Below are positions 1-8,365 of a stretch of 64,000 nt of DNA, piece by piece (the first letter of the stretch is position 1; each line of letters begins with the position of its first letter). Made by a program: the position numbers and the translations under genes. The stretch spans positions 35,621,627 through 35,685,626 of the forward strand of contig OY365807.1 of the NCBI GenBank assembly GCA_959347315.1. The letters run 5' to 3'. This stretch comes from Bimastos eiseni. Lineage: Eukaryota; Annelida; Clitellata; Crassiclitellata; Lumbricidae. The notes under the pieces are model-generated. The model was given only the letters and a program-made list of their open reading frames with translations, was not told the DNA's origin and searched no databases.

Positions 1-77
1 AACCAGCTTGGATATGTGTAATATCATGCTTTTAAAATTTTCTTTTTATCATGATTTACGCTACAAGGCTTAGAAAT

Positions 78-171
78 GGAAGGATAGGAGGAAAAAGAGG
101 AGGAGGACGAGGAGGAGGACGAGGAGAAGGAGGAGGAGGAGAAGAAGAAGAAGAAGAAGAGAGAGAGAGAG
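78..171. repeat. purine-rich (GGA/GAA/GA)n tract
   Basis: An almost pure purine strand made of GGA, GAA and GA units. The minus strand reads as a leucine-rich low-complexity peptide, which is a by-product of the repeat and not a gene. The pyrimidine mirror could form triplex DNA, but nothing else here supports a function. Confidence 0.9.
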
Positions 172-586
172 ACGCTGATCACTTGTGGAAAGCAGTCGAT
201 GCTCTCGACCTGTGTGCCAACTTTTAGTCGTATAGAAAGTCATCTTCATCTCCATCTTCGTTGTAATTGAAAGCATCTACATCATCTTCTGTGTTTTAAT
301 TTAACGTAATCTGCATCATATATCTTCATTGTCATTGTGGTCGTCATCGTCGTCGTCATCATCGCCTATGTCATCAATCACGCAGTGTGCTGCATCAGCC
401 AATCAATAGGACCTAGAGACGTCAGTGGAATACCCTGATGGTTAAATAGGCTAACGGTTACTAGTATATCAGCAAAGACAATTACAGACAAACGACGCAT
501 ATAACAACCGAAACAGAAAATCGAAAACACTTGAATACTGGTTTGAATCAGAACTTTATGAAGCGCTACAATACTTTGGCATAGAC

Positions 587-605
587 GTCTGATCAGTGAT
601 CAGAC
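587..605. repeat. short palindrome
   Basis: Arms GTCTGATCA and TGATCAGAC flank a single central G, giving a perfect 9-bp inverted repeat. It may be a protein-binding palindrome or chance. There is no gene context to decide. Confidence 0.5.
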
Positions 606-849
606 AGACCCTGCCTACGTCGCAGAGCAGAGGTTCGAACAACTGTCGCCAACTTCGAAACCAGAGGCCTATCCGTCTGAGCAGGGAATAGAAGGGTTCA
701 GGGACGGACGCCTCTGAGCAGAGGTCAATCGTGCATGTGGGGTTTTCTGGGTCGCTGGTGGGGAGGGTGAGAGTTGTTTGGGGTTTAACTTTTAACGTGG
801 GTTGTCTCCAGCACCTAAAGGTGGCAGATGGTTTATACGATATAAATTA

Positions 850-1500
850 GAATCGTTGGCCTATTTATAATCGTCTATCAGACCTTTCTATTGACATTTG
901 AAGCTTTTCCTATGATGGACTGCGCGACCCTTACCTTGTGTGGGTGGGAGTGGGGGAGTGGGGTGGGCCGTCGGGCCGCAAAGGGTTCGTGGTCGTGTGT
1001 CTCAACTGACACTAATTGAAGCCAGAAATCTCGCTCTCCCTGAAAACGTCCGACCCTCAACCAGTCGAAGCCGACAATAAACGATAATTTAAGGCGCGAA
1101 TCGCGTTACAGGTTCTTGCCCGCGCAAGCCCCAGCACCAGCGACGCTCACAAGCATATCGACAACCGACGACGAGCAACAACCGGGGCTTCAAGTGGGGC
1201 GCGAACAACCCACGCAACCATTCTACCCCTTTCTTCTGTTGGTCGGTTGGTTCGGCCTTTCAGTTTGAGACCCTTGTCTGCGTTCAATTACCCCGCAACC
1301 CCTTTCGCCTCTCCCTTCCCTCTGCCTACCTCACTCGCTCACTGACCTACCCAGCAGGGTGGCGCACGAAGAACACCCTACTGTGAAGAAGAGTAACCCT
1401 TCATTTCCGGTGGGGACCGACTGAAAGCCAAACGAAGAAGAAGTTGGGTGTAGAGCAACGGAAACGACAGAGGGCGACAGGGTGCTCAACAGACAGAAGA
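850..1500. other. CpG-rich unannotated segment
   Basis: CpG is dense here: I count about 30 in 901-1,260. No reading frame of substance and no TATA box are visible. A pyrimidine-rich stretch follows at about 1,283-1,335. It could be a promoter-type island or simply unmethylated intergenic DNA. The whole first 12 kb is CpG-richer than the rest of the window. Confidence 0.5.
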
Positions 1501-2525
1501 CCATCGGACAACAGATCAATGTCTATTTATACCATACACATACACCACTGACTCTATTTAAATAGTTTGAGTCTATACACACAGAGGACCATGCCTATTT
1601 TACACATCATGTAGTCGACTCGTATGATCAGATAAAGAACGCACTGCTTGTCATGATATAGATGATATAGTGCATATATTGTGACAGGTAGAGACAGTCG
1701 TCATCACGAAATCAAGGATCTTTATCATCGAGATGTCCAGGGTAGCTATCGTCATGATCAGAGGCAGTGGCTTCTACGCCATATGAACCTTGTAGCAAAA
1801 GTTCCATAGAAAGAAATAGTTCAAATAGGTGGGGAAGAAATTCATCTCAATCAGAGGGCTTTACAAAGAGGTAGTGTGACGGGTGGGGGACTCTGATCCA
1901 ATGACTTCGGGTGGGGTAGAAGTCCCTGGTCACATGGTAGTTATCAGCGTCATATTCGACACTGTTATCATAGTTATCATCATTAAATAAACCGAATTGT
2001 CGTCGCCTGCTGTCATAGTCGCTGCAACAACTGATGATTAGGACCCTGGATAGATACACTCATTCCTTATTCCTTCCATCTCTTCTTCCACTATTTTTTC
2101 AGGATTTAAATCTGATAATCAATGAAGACTCAAAGAACACACACACAGTCATTGTGTGCTGATCTAAAAGAACATATAGGGTATACGCGGTCTCTCCTAA
2201 CAGTCCCCCATTTCATTGTGACACCACAATAATTATTCGTTTCACGGAAGATGAGTTATGAGTGAACTCGTGACTCCTATGACGCCACACGCACAGCAGC
2301 TGCTGCAGTCGCTTGGTACAGCAGCACGTCTATGGAGCATAAAGACACATCCAGCAGAGTCACAGACTAGGACAGTGACATGTACAAGCAGGGACAGCCG
2401 CATTGCATAGGAATAGTTCTATTAAACCAAAGTACTTGATTAATTACAGCGACTGTGTGTGATTGCATAATGAAGTCTCAATTAATCCGGAGAAATAATT
2501 TATCATCATACAAAGCTGCCAGTAT

Positions 2526-2530
<5 letters not shown>
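1500..2530. other. no recognisable gene
   Basis: AT-rich filler. The minus-strand frame at 1,847-2,059 shows no domain and is interrupted on both sides. I see no RNA gene or transposon signature. Confidence 0.6.

Positions 2531-2531
<1 letters not shown>

Positions 2532-2577
<46 letters not shown>
2532..2577. repeat. (TA)n microsatellite
   Basis: Uninterrupted TA dinucleotides, about 23 units. Confidence 0.95.
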
Positions 2578-2578
<1 letters not shown>

Positions 2579-2865
2579 CGCATATAAATATATTATACAA
2601 ACATATAAGAACGAGTTGGTTCGTAATATAAATACTCAAGTATAATTCCTTATATAAGTGTTATATAAAAGTTCTGTGGTATGTATAATCTGACGCAAGG
2701 ACAAGCGTAAGGCGTCGACAGCCTTCTTCCCATCTGGCCTTTGTTTCCTCGCCAAGAGACCGTTTAATCGATATGACCTACTTGCGAAGTCTAATTGTGT
2801 CCGTAAAAGCGCAAAACAAATAATTCCATAAATTGTGCCAGCTATTGGCACACTGATAAGACAGA

Positions 2866-2938
2866 CGGACGGACGGACGGACGGACGGACGGACGGACGG
2901 ACGGACGGACGGACGGACGGACGGACGGACGGACGGAC
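2866..2938. repeat. (GGAC)n microsatellite
   Basis: About 18 units of GGAC in tandem, followed by degenerate AGAC units to about 2,958. The minus strand gives a repetitive Pro-Ser-Val-Arg peptide with no sign of being real. Confidence 0.95.
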
Positions 2939-2959
2939 AGAAAGACAGACAGACAGACG

Positions 2960-3360
2960 TTGCGTTGCCATTCGTTGCTGTCTAATGAGAATCCTCCATT
3001 GAACTCACTTGAGTTACGGCCCCAGATTCTCAGTGAATATAGAGGAAAAGGTAGGATGAATGGGATTAGACGGTTGGGGCATTTGAAAGAAGCGGAAATA
3101 GCGGATCAGATGCTGCCAGAGATGAAGGTAGGCTATTTGGAAAGCGACCCCTTGTGCTGTGTCCATCGGGTGCATCAAGCACTTGAAGATCCCTTTTAAG
3201 TGCACAATTAACCGAGGACCGGATATGTTGGAAGCGAAACTGCAGTTACCTAGTGATACAGCTGCTGCCTTTCCCACAGCGTCTGCGGTCTGGAGCCACA
3301 TATCGCATGGACAGTCTAGTCATCCGGAGACAAAGCAAGCAGGACGCCAGTAATAAACTA
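2960..3360. other. overlapping short frames, no recognised gene
   Basis: Several frames of 64-95 codons overlap on both strands. The + frame at 2,960-3,199 has a faint resemblance (IRRLGHLK) to the tail of non-LTR retrotransposon proteins, but there is too little to call it. Confidence 0.25.
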
Positions 3361-3362
3361 CT

Positions 3363-3400
3363 TCGTCATCGTCATCGTCGTCGTCATCATCATCCTCATG
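3363..3400. repeat. (CATCGT)n-type microsatellite
   Basis: Mixed CATCGT/CGT/CAT units. Similar tracts occur at about 340-372, 13,395-13,430, 19,010-19,050 and 29,256-29,330, so GAT/CGT arrays recur across the window. Confidence 0.8.
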
Positions 3401-3792
3401 AATGCTTGTACTACATAATCCTCGTGCCTTCAGAGATCACTCTACTCCTTTATAATCTGAAGTTAGCTATTGTTACACTGCGTAGTGATATTGAGACCTT
3501 ACTGTAGAAAATGCCAGGTTCTCAATGATTGTTATCGATTATTTAAAAAATGGACCACTGATATTAGTATCTCTGACTATGTTGTCAACTGTACGCTATG
3601 GCTTGAACTCCAGTTATTGTGCTCTACGCGTGTGTGAGCGCGCCATGGGGGACTTTCCCAGTTATCTGATTAACATTTGTTTACAGATGAACATTTGTTC
3701 TTCATGTAGCCTAGCATCAATTTAGCCATAATAAAGCACGTTTGATAGTTGCAATAGATACTATATCAATTGTATAGATATCCTGCAACCTA

Positions 3793-3851
3793 CATGCCTA
3801 CCTACTTACTTACTTACCTACATACATACATACATACATACATACATACAT
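3793..3851. repeat. (CTTA)n then (CATA)n microsatellite
   Basis: Tetranucleotide array that switches from CTTA/CCTA to CATA units. Confidence 0.9.
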
Positions 3852-4765
3852 GCAAAAGTTCATATAGGCCTATGTTCCAGTGGAGTGTGTGTGTGCATTG
3901 TTAATATGTAACTATGTAAAAACACACAAAAATAATTTGCATGTTACATACATACATGTCAGGATTAGACTATTGCAAAGTGCATGACAGAACCGCAGTA
4001 CATATAGCCTACATTGCCAGCGACCGTTTGGCCAATCAGTCCATTGTGCACCGCAGGATACATCTGAATGCAACGACGGCCAATTTCAGTTCCTCTTATC
4101 GATCGTATCTTGTTAATTCTTGTTGTTTTGAACTTATGAAAAGCTGATGAGCAACTTCCATCCAAACAGACGTCATTTCCGGTCCAACAGTCCACGGGGT
4201 CACTAAGGTCAACAGATTGATCAGATTCATAAAAATACAATGCATCAGAACGAGAACTCTGTTTGTCGCGGTTCTTCAAAATGAAGACAAACAGTGACAA
4301 ACTGTGTGATTGATGACGCTTATTCAGTGCATTGAGCTCCGATGAGTCCGCCTTTAATACGCGGCTTTTGTGTTGCGCTGAGAAATATCGTAGATCTACT
4401 TATTATCTAGACTCTGCCTGTCATTAAGTCATTAAATGCTTATGAAAATACAGAGGTCAACGTAGCAGAGGATGATATATAGGGCATGATAATGTGGCGG
4501 ACAGGTCACAAGACACGAAGGAAGAATTTATTGTAAATAAGTTGTAAATAATCGGCTCGCCATAGCGTTATTTTAACGTGTATTTTCTTACAGTGCTGCG
4601 TATAGGATGGAAGACCGATCGGCTGTTTTTAGTTCATTGCACAGCTTGCAGACGCATGAATTGGCTTGAGTATAGCCTCACACACGGTGCATCGCTATAT
4701 ATGTGGAGCAGTGGTTCGTACTGTTTCATACGTAGATTGGTTCTCATACCGCTCCAGAGATCGTG
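3852..4765. other. no recognisable gene
   Basis: Contains frames at 3,941-4,147 (+) and 3,965-4,300 (-) that overlap each other and show no domain. CTGATGA/CGATGAG strings at 4,143 and 4,340 lack the rest of a hammerhead ribozyme core. CpG density rises towards the hairpin block that follows. Confidence 0.5.
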
Positions 4766-4771
4766 TTGCCA

Positions 4772-4779
4772 TATAAATA
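4772..4779 (+). promoter_or_regulatory. TATA box at left edge of hairpin block
   Basis: TATAAATA is a full match to the eukaryotic TATA consensus. About 30 bp downstream, near 4,802-4,810, is where transcription would be expected to start. That is also where the run of short hairpins begins (CCGC-TCTC-GCGG near 4,797). This is motif plus position only. A TATA box alone is weak evidence in AT-rich DNA, but the local sequence is GC-balanced. Confidence 0.4.
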
Positions 4780-5041
4780 CGACCTCTAGTGACAGCCGCT
4801 CTCGCGGTCAGGCCGGTGCTGCTTTTCGCTGATCTGGTGAGGTGGGCCCCTCTGCCGTCGTCGATCGCAAGACGGACCGTGCCCTGATCGTAGGAGTCTC
4901 CTGATCGTAGGCTGACCAAGGACAGACCGATCGTGAGAAATGCTCACAGGTCTGGGCGCCGTTCGAGAGTGCGTAGAGACCCGACAGAGAGATAGACTGG
5001 GGAAAAATCCCCGACCGTGCAGACCGTGGGAGTTCTGGTGG

Positions 5042-5116
5042 CCGAGAAATATTCTTGTTAGCTACCTAGATCGGTCATAGTTACTCCTCGCGATTTCCAG
5101 CAGGTTGTCGGATACG
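5042..5116 (+). repeat. duplicated segment, copy 1
   Basis: Starts CGAGAAATAT and runs through the 28S-like motif to CCAGCAGGTTGTCGGATACG. It aligns colinearly with 6,300-6,373 with few differences, showing that the block arose by tandem duplication of a unit of about 1.1-1.26 kb. Confidence 0.8.
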
Positions 5117-5578
5117 TGACCCCGTCGGTGGCCGTTAGAAATAGAGGTCGGGTAAAGCCCCGAGCAACTGAACTTTACATCGAGAGAGGCCTCGGTGGCC
5201 GTTGATACAATATGCCGGGTAAATCCAAAGCGGAGTCAATCATAAATAATTACACAGATTATGGTGGCCGGTGGAAATGAATAACGGATAAATACCCGAG
5301 GTGCAATATCGAGAAAAGTCTGGGCGGCCGTTGAGACAACATACGGGGGAAGTTCCCCAGTGAACATGTTGGTTAAAAGACGGGGAGTGCGGCCCCGTGA
5401 AACCGTTGGAAACAGACCGAGAGAGCTACCGGTGAAGCCGTTGACACTTACTGGAAAACATAAATACGTTCAATAAATACGGGGAGGGTGACCCCATTGG
5501 TTGCGTTCGATACAGGGAAAGTTCCCTTTGGTGCCGAAAACCTGATCATTTGCGGGCGTCTCCGCATATTCTTTTCTA

Positions 5579-5978
5579 TTTACGGTTTTCCGTAAATATC
5601 TATACTTGGTGACCTAACCAGGTCATACTTACTCCTCCCGTTTACCAGCATTCTGTTGATATGCGTGTCTGATCGCAATGTCTTTGGTCGCGGTTTCCCC
5701 GCGTATCTTTACTAGAGTTACTAAACATAATATCTGTACTTGCGGTGTCCCCGCAGTATGTCTTCTTTATTGTCTTACGGTCTTTCGGTAAATTTTCTAC
5801 TTGGCTACCTATGTCGGTCATAGTTACTCCCCTCGTTTTACCGAAGTATATTCAGTTCAATGTCTAGTTGCAATATTTTGACTCGCGGTTTCCCGGCGAG
5901 GCTTCTACTTGCGGGACTAACCGCAGAATTTCTCCTGGTAGATCTAACTATATAATCTTTTCGAGGACTTCCTCGAAA
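5579..5978 (+). repeat. cluster of hairpins with the pattern xxxGG-loop-CCxxx
   Basis: Stems are TTTACGG/CCGTAAA (5,579-5,596), CGCGG/CCGCG (5,689-5,703), TGCGG/CCGCA (5,741-5,755 and 5,910-5,925) and TTTCGAGG/CCTCGAAA (5,959-5,978). Inner GG/CC pairs are constant. The outer bases vary on both arms together, as in compensatory change. Loops are TTTT, TTTCC, TGTCC, GACTAA and ACTT. Confidence 0.75.
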
Positions 5979-6000
5979 GAGCTGCCCGTGGTTCGTTCCA

Positions 6001-6015
6001 GTGTATAAGAGACAG
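6001..6015 (+). other. 15-bp match to Tn5/Nextera mosaic end
   Basis: GTGTATAAGAGACAG equals the last 15 of the 19 bases of the Tn5 mosaic end used in transposase-based sequencing adapters. The preceding base (A at 6,000) departs from it. A chance 15-mer match in 64 kb is improbable. The segment after it, about 6,016-6,290, is the least repeat-like part of the block, which fits a join at this point. It could still be natural sequence. Confidence 0.6.
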
Positions 6016-6299
6016 AGTACAATTGTTTCAGAGAAAGAAGTGATTATAATAATACAGGTCTGTGTGAAACATATAGGTAACGTGATGACACTTACCTCAG
6101 GTGCCTGTGAGAGAATCGAGTCTGAGGACTCAGAAACGAAGTTTACGAGAGTTGGTGCATTACCGTTGGTCAGAGCTCTAGGTGACGAGTACAAATATGT
6201 TCCTACGATGAGAGGAATAAACGCAGTCAATGAGAGTTACAGACATGTGAGAGTCTGGGTGATCGGATACTAAAGTATATGACAGATGCAAGCAGGCCG

Positions 6300-6373
6300 A
6301 GAAATATACTTGTTGGTTACCTAGTTCGGTCATAGCTACTCTAGCCAGTTTCCAGCAGGTTGTCAGAGACGTA
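6300..6373 (+). repeat. duplicated segment, copy 2
   Basis: Counterpart of 5,042-5,116. A second matching pair is 5,530-5,630 with 6,607-6,697 (TGGTGCCGAA..., offset 1,077). The offset differs from that of the first pair (1,258), so insertions or deletions have occurred between copies. Confidence 0.8.
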
Positions 6374-7142
6374 AAAATTTGAGTGACCGAGATCGAGAAA
6401 ATTCGGGTGGTCGCAATCGTAGAAGTTCTGGTGACCGCAAGAGATACAAGCCGGGTAGATTCCCGGAGTAGCAACCGTACAGACCGAGCGAGCTCCCGGT
6501 GGAGCGTTGGCACATACGGGGAAAGTTCCCCAGTTAATACGATCGAAAAATACGGGGAAGGTGATCCCATTGATGAGTTCGACGATTACAAGAAACGGTC
6601 GTGACTGGTGCCGAAGACCTCAATAATTGCGGGTGTTTTCGATAATATTCTTTTCCCTGTACAGTTTCGTGAATATATATACATGGCTACCTAACGTGGT
6701 CATAGTTACTCGCGGGGTTTTCCGGCAGCACTTTGGTTGTCGGAGACCGTGGAAGTTCGGGTAGCCGGGATCGTTAACATTCGGGTGGCCGTGATAGATG
6801 CAGACTGGGTAAGTCCGAGGATTAGCGAGCGCATATAGTCAGATAGGCCCCGGTAGCCGAGAGTGCTACAGACCGTGAATGAGTTCGGGTGGCCGTTCGA
6901 TAGAAATACCGGGAAATCCCCGAAAGACCCGCTGGAATTACACGTGGAGGGTGGACACGTTAGAAGAGCACGTTACAAACAAGAGAAAACACTGGTGCTG
7001 ATTGATACCTTCAGGTTACAAGTGAAATAACTCTTCTTGATGGTTTTATAGTCTTTCGATAAATACTCTTGTTTGTGACCTACGTTGGTCATAGTTACTC
7101 CTCCCGGTTTCCCGAAGGCTCAGAATATATTATGGTATATAC

Positions 7143-7260
7143 ATGGTGTTGGCGGACAATTGCCAACGCAGAGGACGGTCAATCGTGTACATGATAACTT
7201 ATACGTGTGAGGCCGGTATGTTACACACGGAAATGGACCAAGAGGCACGTGAAAGTCTGG
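7143..7260 (+). repeat. duplicated hairpin unit, copy 1
   Basis: Contains the stem GTTGGC-GGACAATT-GCCAAC (7,148-7,167), then GCAGAGGACGG and a TACGTGTG-GCCG-TAT-ACACGGAAAT phrase. It pairs with the copy at 7,629. Confidence 0.75.
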
Positions 7261-7628
7261 GTAGTCGGAGACCCAGGTTAAAGATAACAAGTAGACCAGT
7301 AGACCAAGAATTGATCGATATATACTCTTGTTTGCTACCTACCTTGGTCATAGATACTCTTCCCATTTTCCCGAAGTGTATCTACTTGCTTGTCTGATCG
7401 AAGTGATCGATACGAGTACGTTTGGGTAATCGGGTACCCAGGTGAATACATGGTTGCTTGTCGTGACACACAGTTCCGAGGACTGACTGAAGTGCGAGGT
7501 TGGGCCCCCTCGTGCGTAGGTCGGATCGAAGATCTGTGTGCAGATAGCGAAGGTTCTAGACAGAAGACCTTCACTATCAGAGTCCGTGAATACCATGCCA
7601 TTGTCATTTTCATCGAAGCAGATTATAT

Positions 7629-7752
7629 CAGTGTTGGTGGGTAACTGCTAACACAGAGGACGGGTACTTACTCCGTCAATTGTGGTGCATGATAAAATAT
7701 ACGTGTGCGGCCGTTATGCCATACACGGAAATAGATCGAGAGATACCTGTTG
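7629..7752 (+). repeat. duplicated hairpin unit, copy 2
   Basis: Same order of phrases as copy 1 at an offset of about 485 bp. The stem is now GTTGGT-GGGTAACT-GCTAAC. Two G-C type pairs have become G-U or U-G pairs, so the stem is retained only if the + strand is the RNA. Confidence 0.75.
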
Positions 7753-8296
7753 AGTAGAAGGCATGATAGCTGTGTCTAGCATGATATGACGAAGAGCTGT
7801 GAGACTGGTAGTGTCTAGGACGACAGACTTTAGAGAGTTGCGAATAGTAATGTCAAGGAGTACAAGACGTTGAATTTAGCTACCGATAATTGCATAGGCC
7901 GAAATGGCTTATGGACTTGTTTCCAATATGTCTGAATCTCGTAACTTAAGAGAACGTTTGGTGTCCCTTATTGGCGATAATTTCAGAGTCACAAGATGTT
8001 GAATGATACGACATCAGGTAGAGAAGAAGAAGAGGCTAGTAGTTTGGAAGGTAGAGAAGGCGAGAAAGACTCCTGCCGGTATGGTTACGAACCGTGTTTT
8101 GAGTACGGCCATACTCAGAACGTTGGCCATCCGGCGACCGCGGAATAGGCAGAGTCAGACCTCGTGACTAATTCGAACAGAGTTACCTTTCTTGGAGAAG
8201 AGGCCCATCCTTAATCTATACTGGTGAGAGCGATCATCCTGGTATACATGGAGAGCAACCATTAGGCATTGAGATTCGATAAGGAAGTGACTCGGG

Positions 8297-8327
8297 CGAC
8301 TCCAGACGTGTCAGCAAGCTGGAGTCG
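8297..8327 (+). other. 9-bp stem hairpin at right end of block
   Basis: CGACTCCAG pairs perfectly with CTGGAGTCG across a 13-nt loop. A second smaller stem (AGCGC/GCGCT) follows at about 8,339-8,354, after which hairpin density drops and AT-rich sequence begins. Together they may mark the 3' end of the element. Confidence 0.5.
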
Positions 8328-8365
8328 ACACCGTCCGATAGCGCTAGGCAGGCGCTCGGCCGGCA

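Larger units (their letters stand above)
5061..7376. repeat. seven dispersed copies of a 28S-rRNA-like motif
   Basis: The motif has the form (CTTG)GCTACCTA-N5/6-GGTCATAGTTACTCC-CC-GTTT-CC. It occurs near 5,061-5,100, 5,605-5,650, 5,800-5,846, 6,309-6,353, 6,684-6,728, 7,069-7,115 and 7,328-7,376. The copy at 5,800 contains CTTGGCTACCT and GTCATAGTTACTCCC. From memory, both strings are in the reverse complement of the universally conserved 28S rRNA segment around the R2 insertion site, in the same order and at almost the same spacing. Flanking sequence does not look like 28S. Origin by capture of a rDNA fragment, or chance, are both possible. Confidence 0.6.
4790..8365 (+). ncRNA. hairpin-dense tandemly duplicated element, possible structured RNA
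   Basis: About 3.6 kb containing a succession of short perfect inverted repeats with 4-8 bp stems and 4-8 nt loops. Examples are 4,999-5,012, 5,148-5,163, 5,380-5,398, 5,514-5,527, 5,579-5,596, 5,689-5,703, 5,741-5,755, 5,910-5,925, 5,959-5,978, 6,451-6,466, 7,148-7,167, 7,257-7,276, 7,549-7,572, 7,893-7,913 and 8,297-8,327. Stops occur in all frames, so it does not code. Recurrent phrases (GGTGGCCG, GGTGCCGAAAACC, a 28S-like motif) show descent from tandem duplication. Stem sequences differ between hairpins while pairing is kept. At 7,146 and 7,631 the same stem is preserved by G-U pairs that exist only in + strand RNA. A TATA box precedes the block and a 9-bp hairpin lies near its end. It could be a structured non-coding RNA, a non-autonomous retroelement or a decayed satellite. 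I recognise no family. Confidence 0.35.

Noticed and set aside
2960..3353. Possible LINE C-terminal tail (IRRLGHLK...)
   Set aside because: Only one weak motif, with no neighbouring reverse transcriptase motifs.
4140..4375. Hammerhead ribozyme-like CTGATGA and CGATGAG strings
   Set aside because: The GAAA core, the paired stems II/III and a cleavage site are not present at the required positions.
4790..8365. Diverged LTR retrotransposon or rDNA spacer
   Set aside because: No gag/pol motif, no paired LTRs and no continuous 28S similarity beyond the short motif were found. Left as unassigned.
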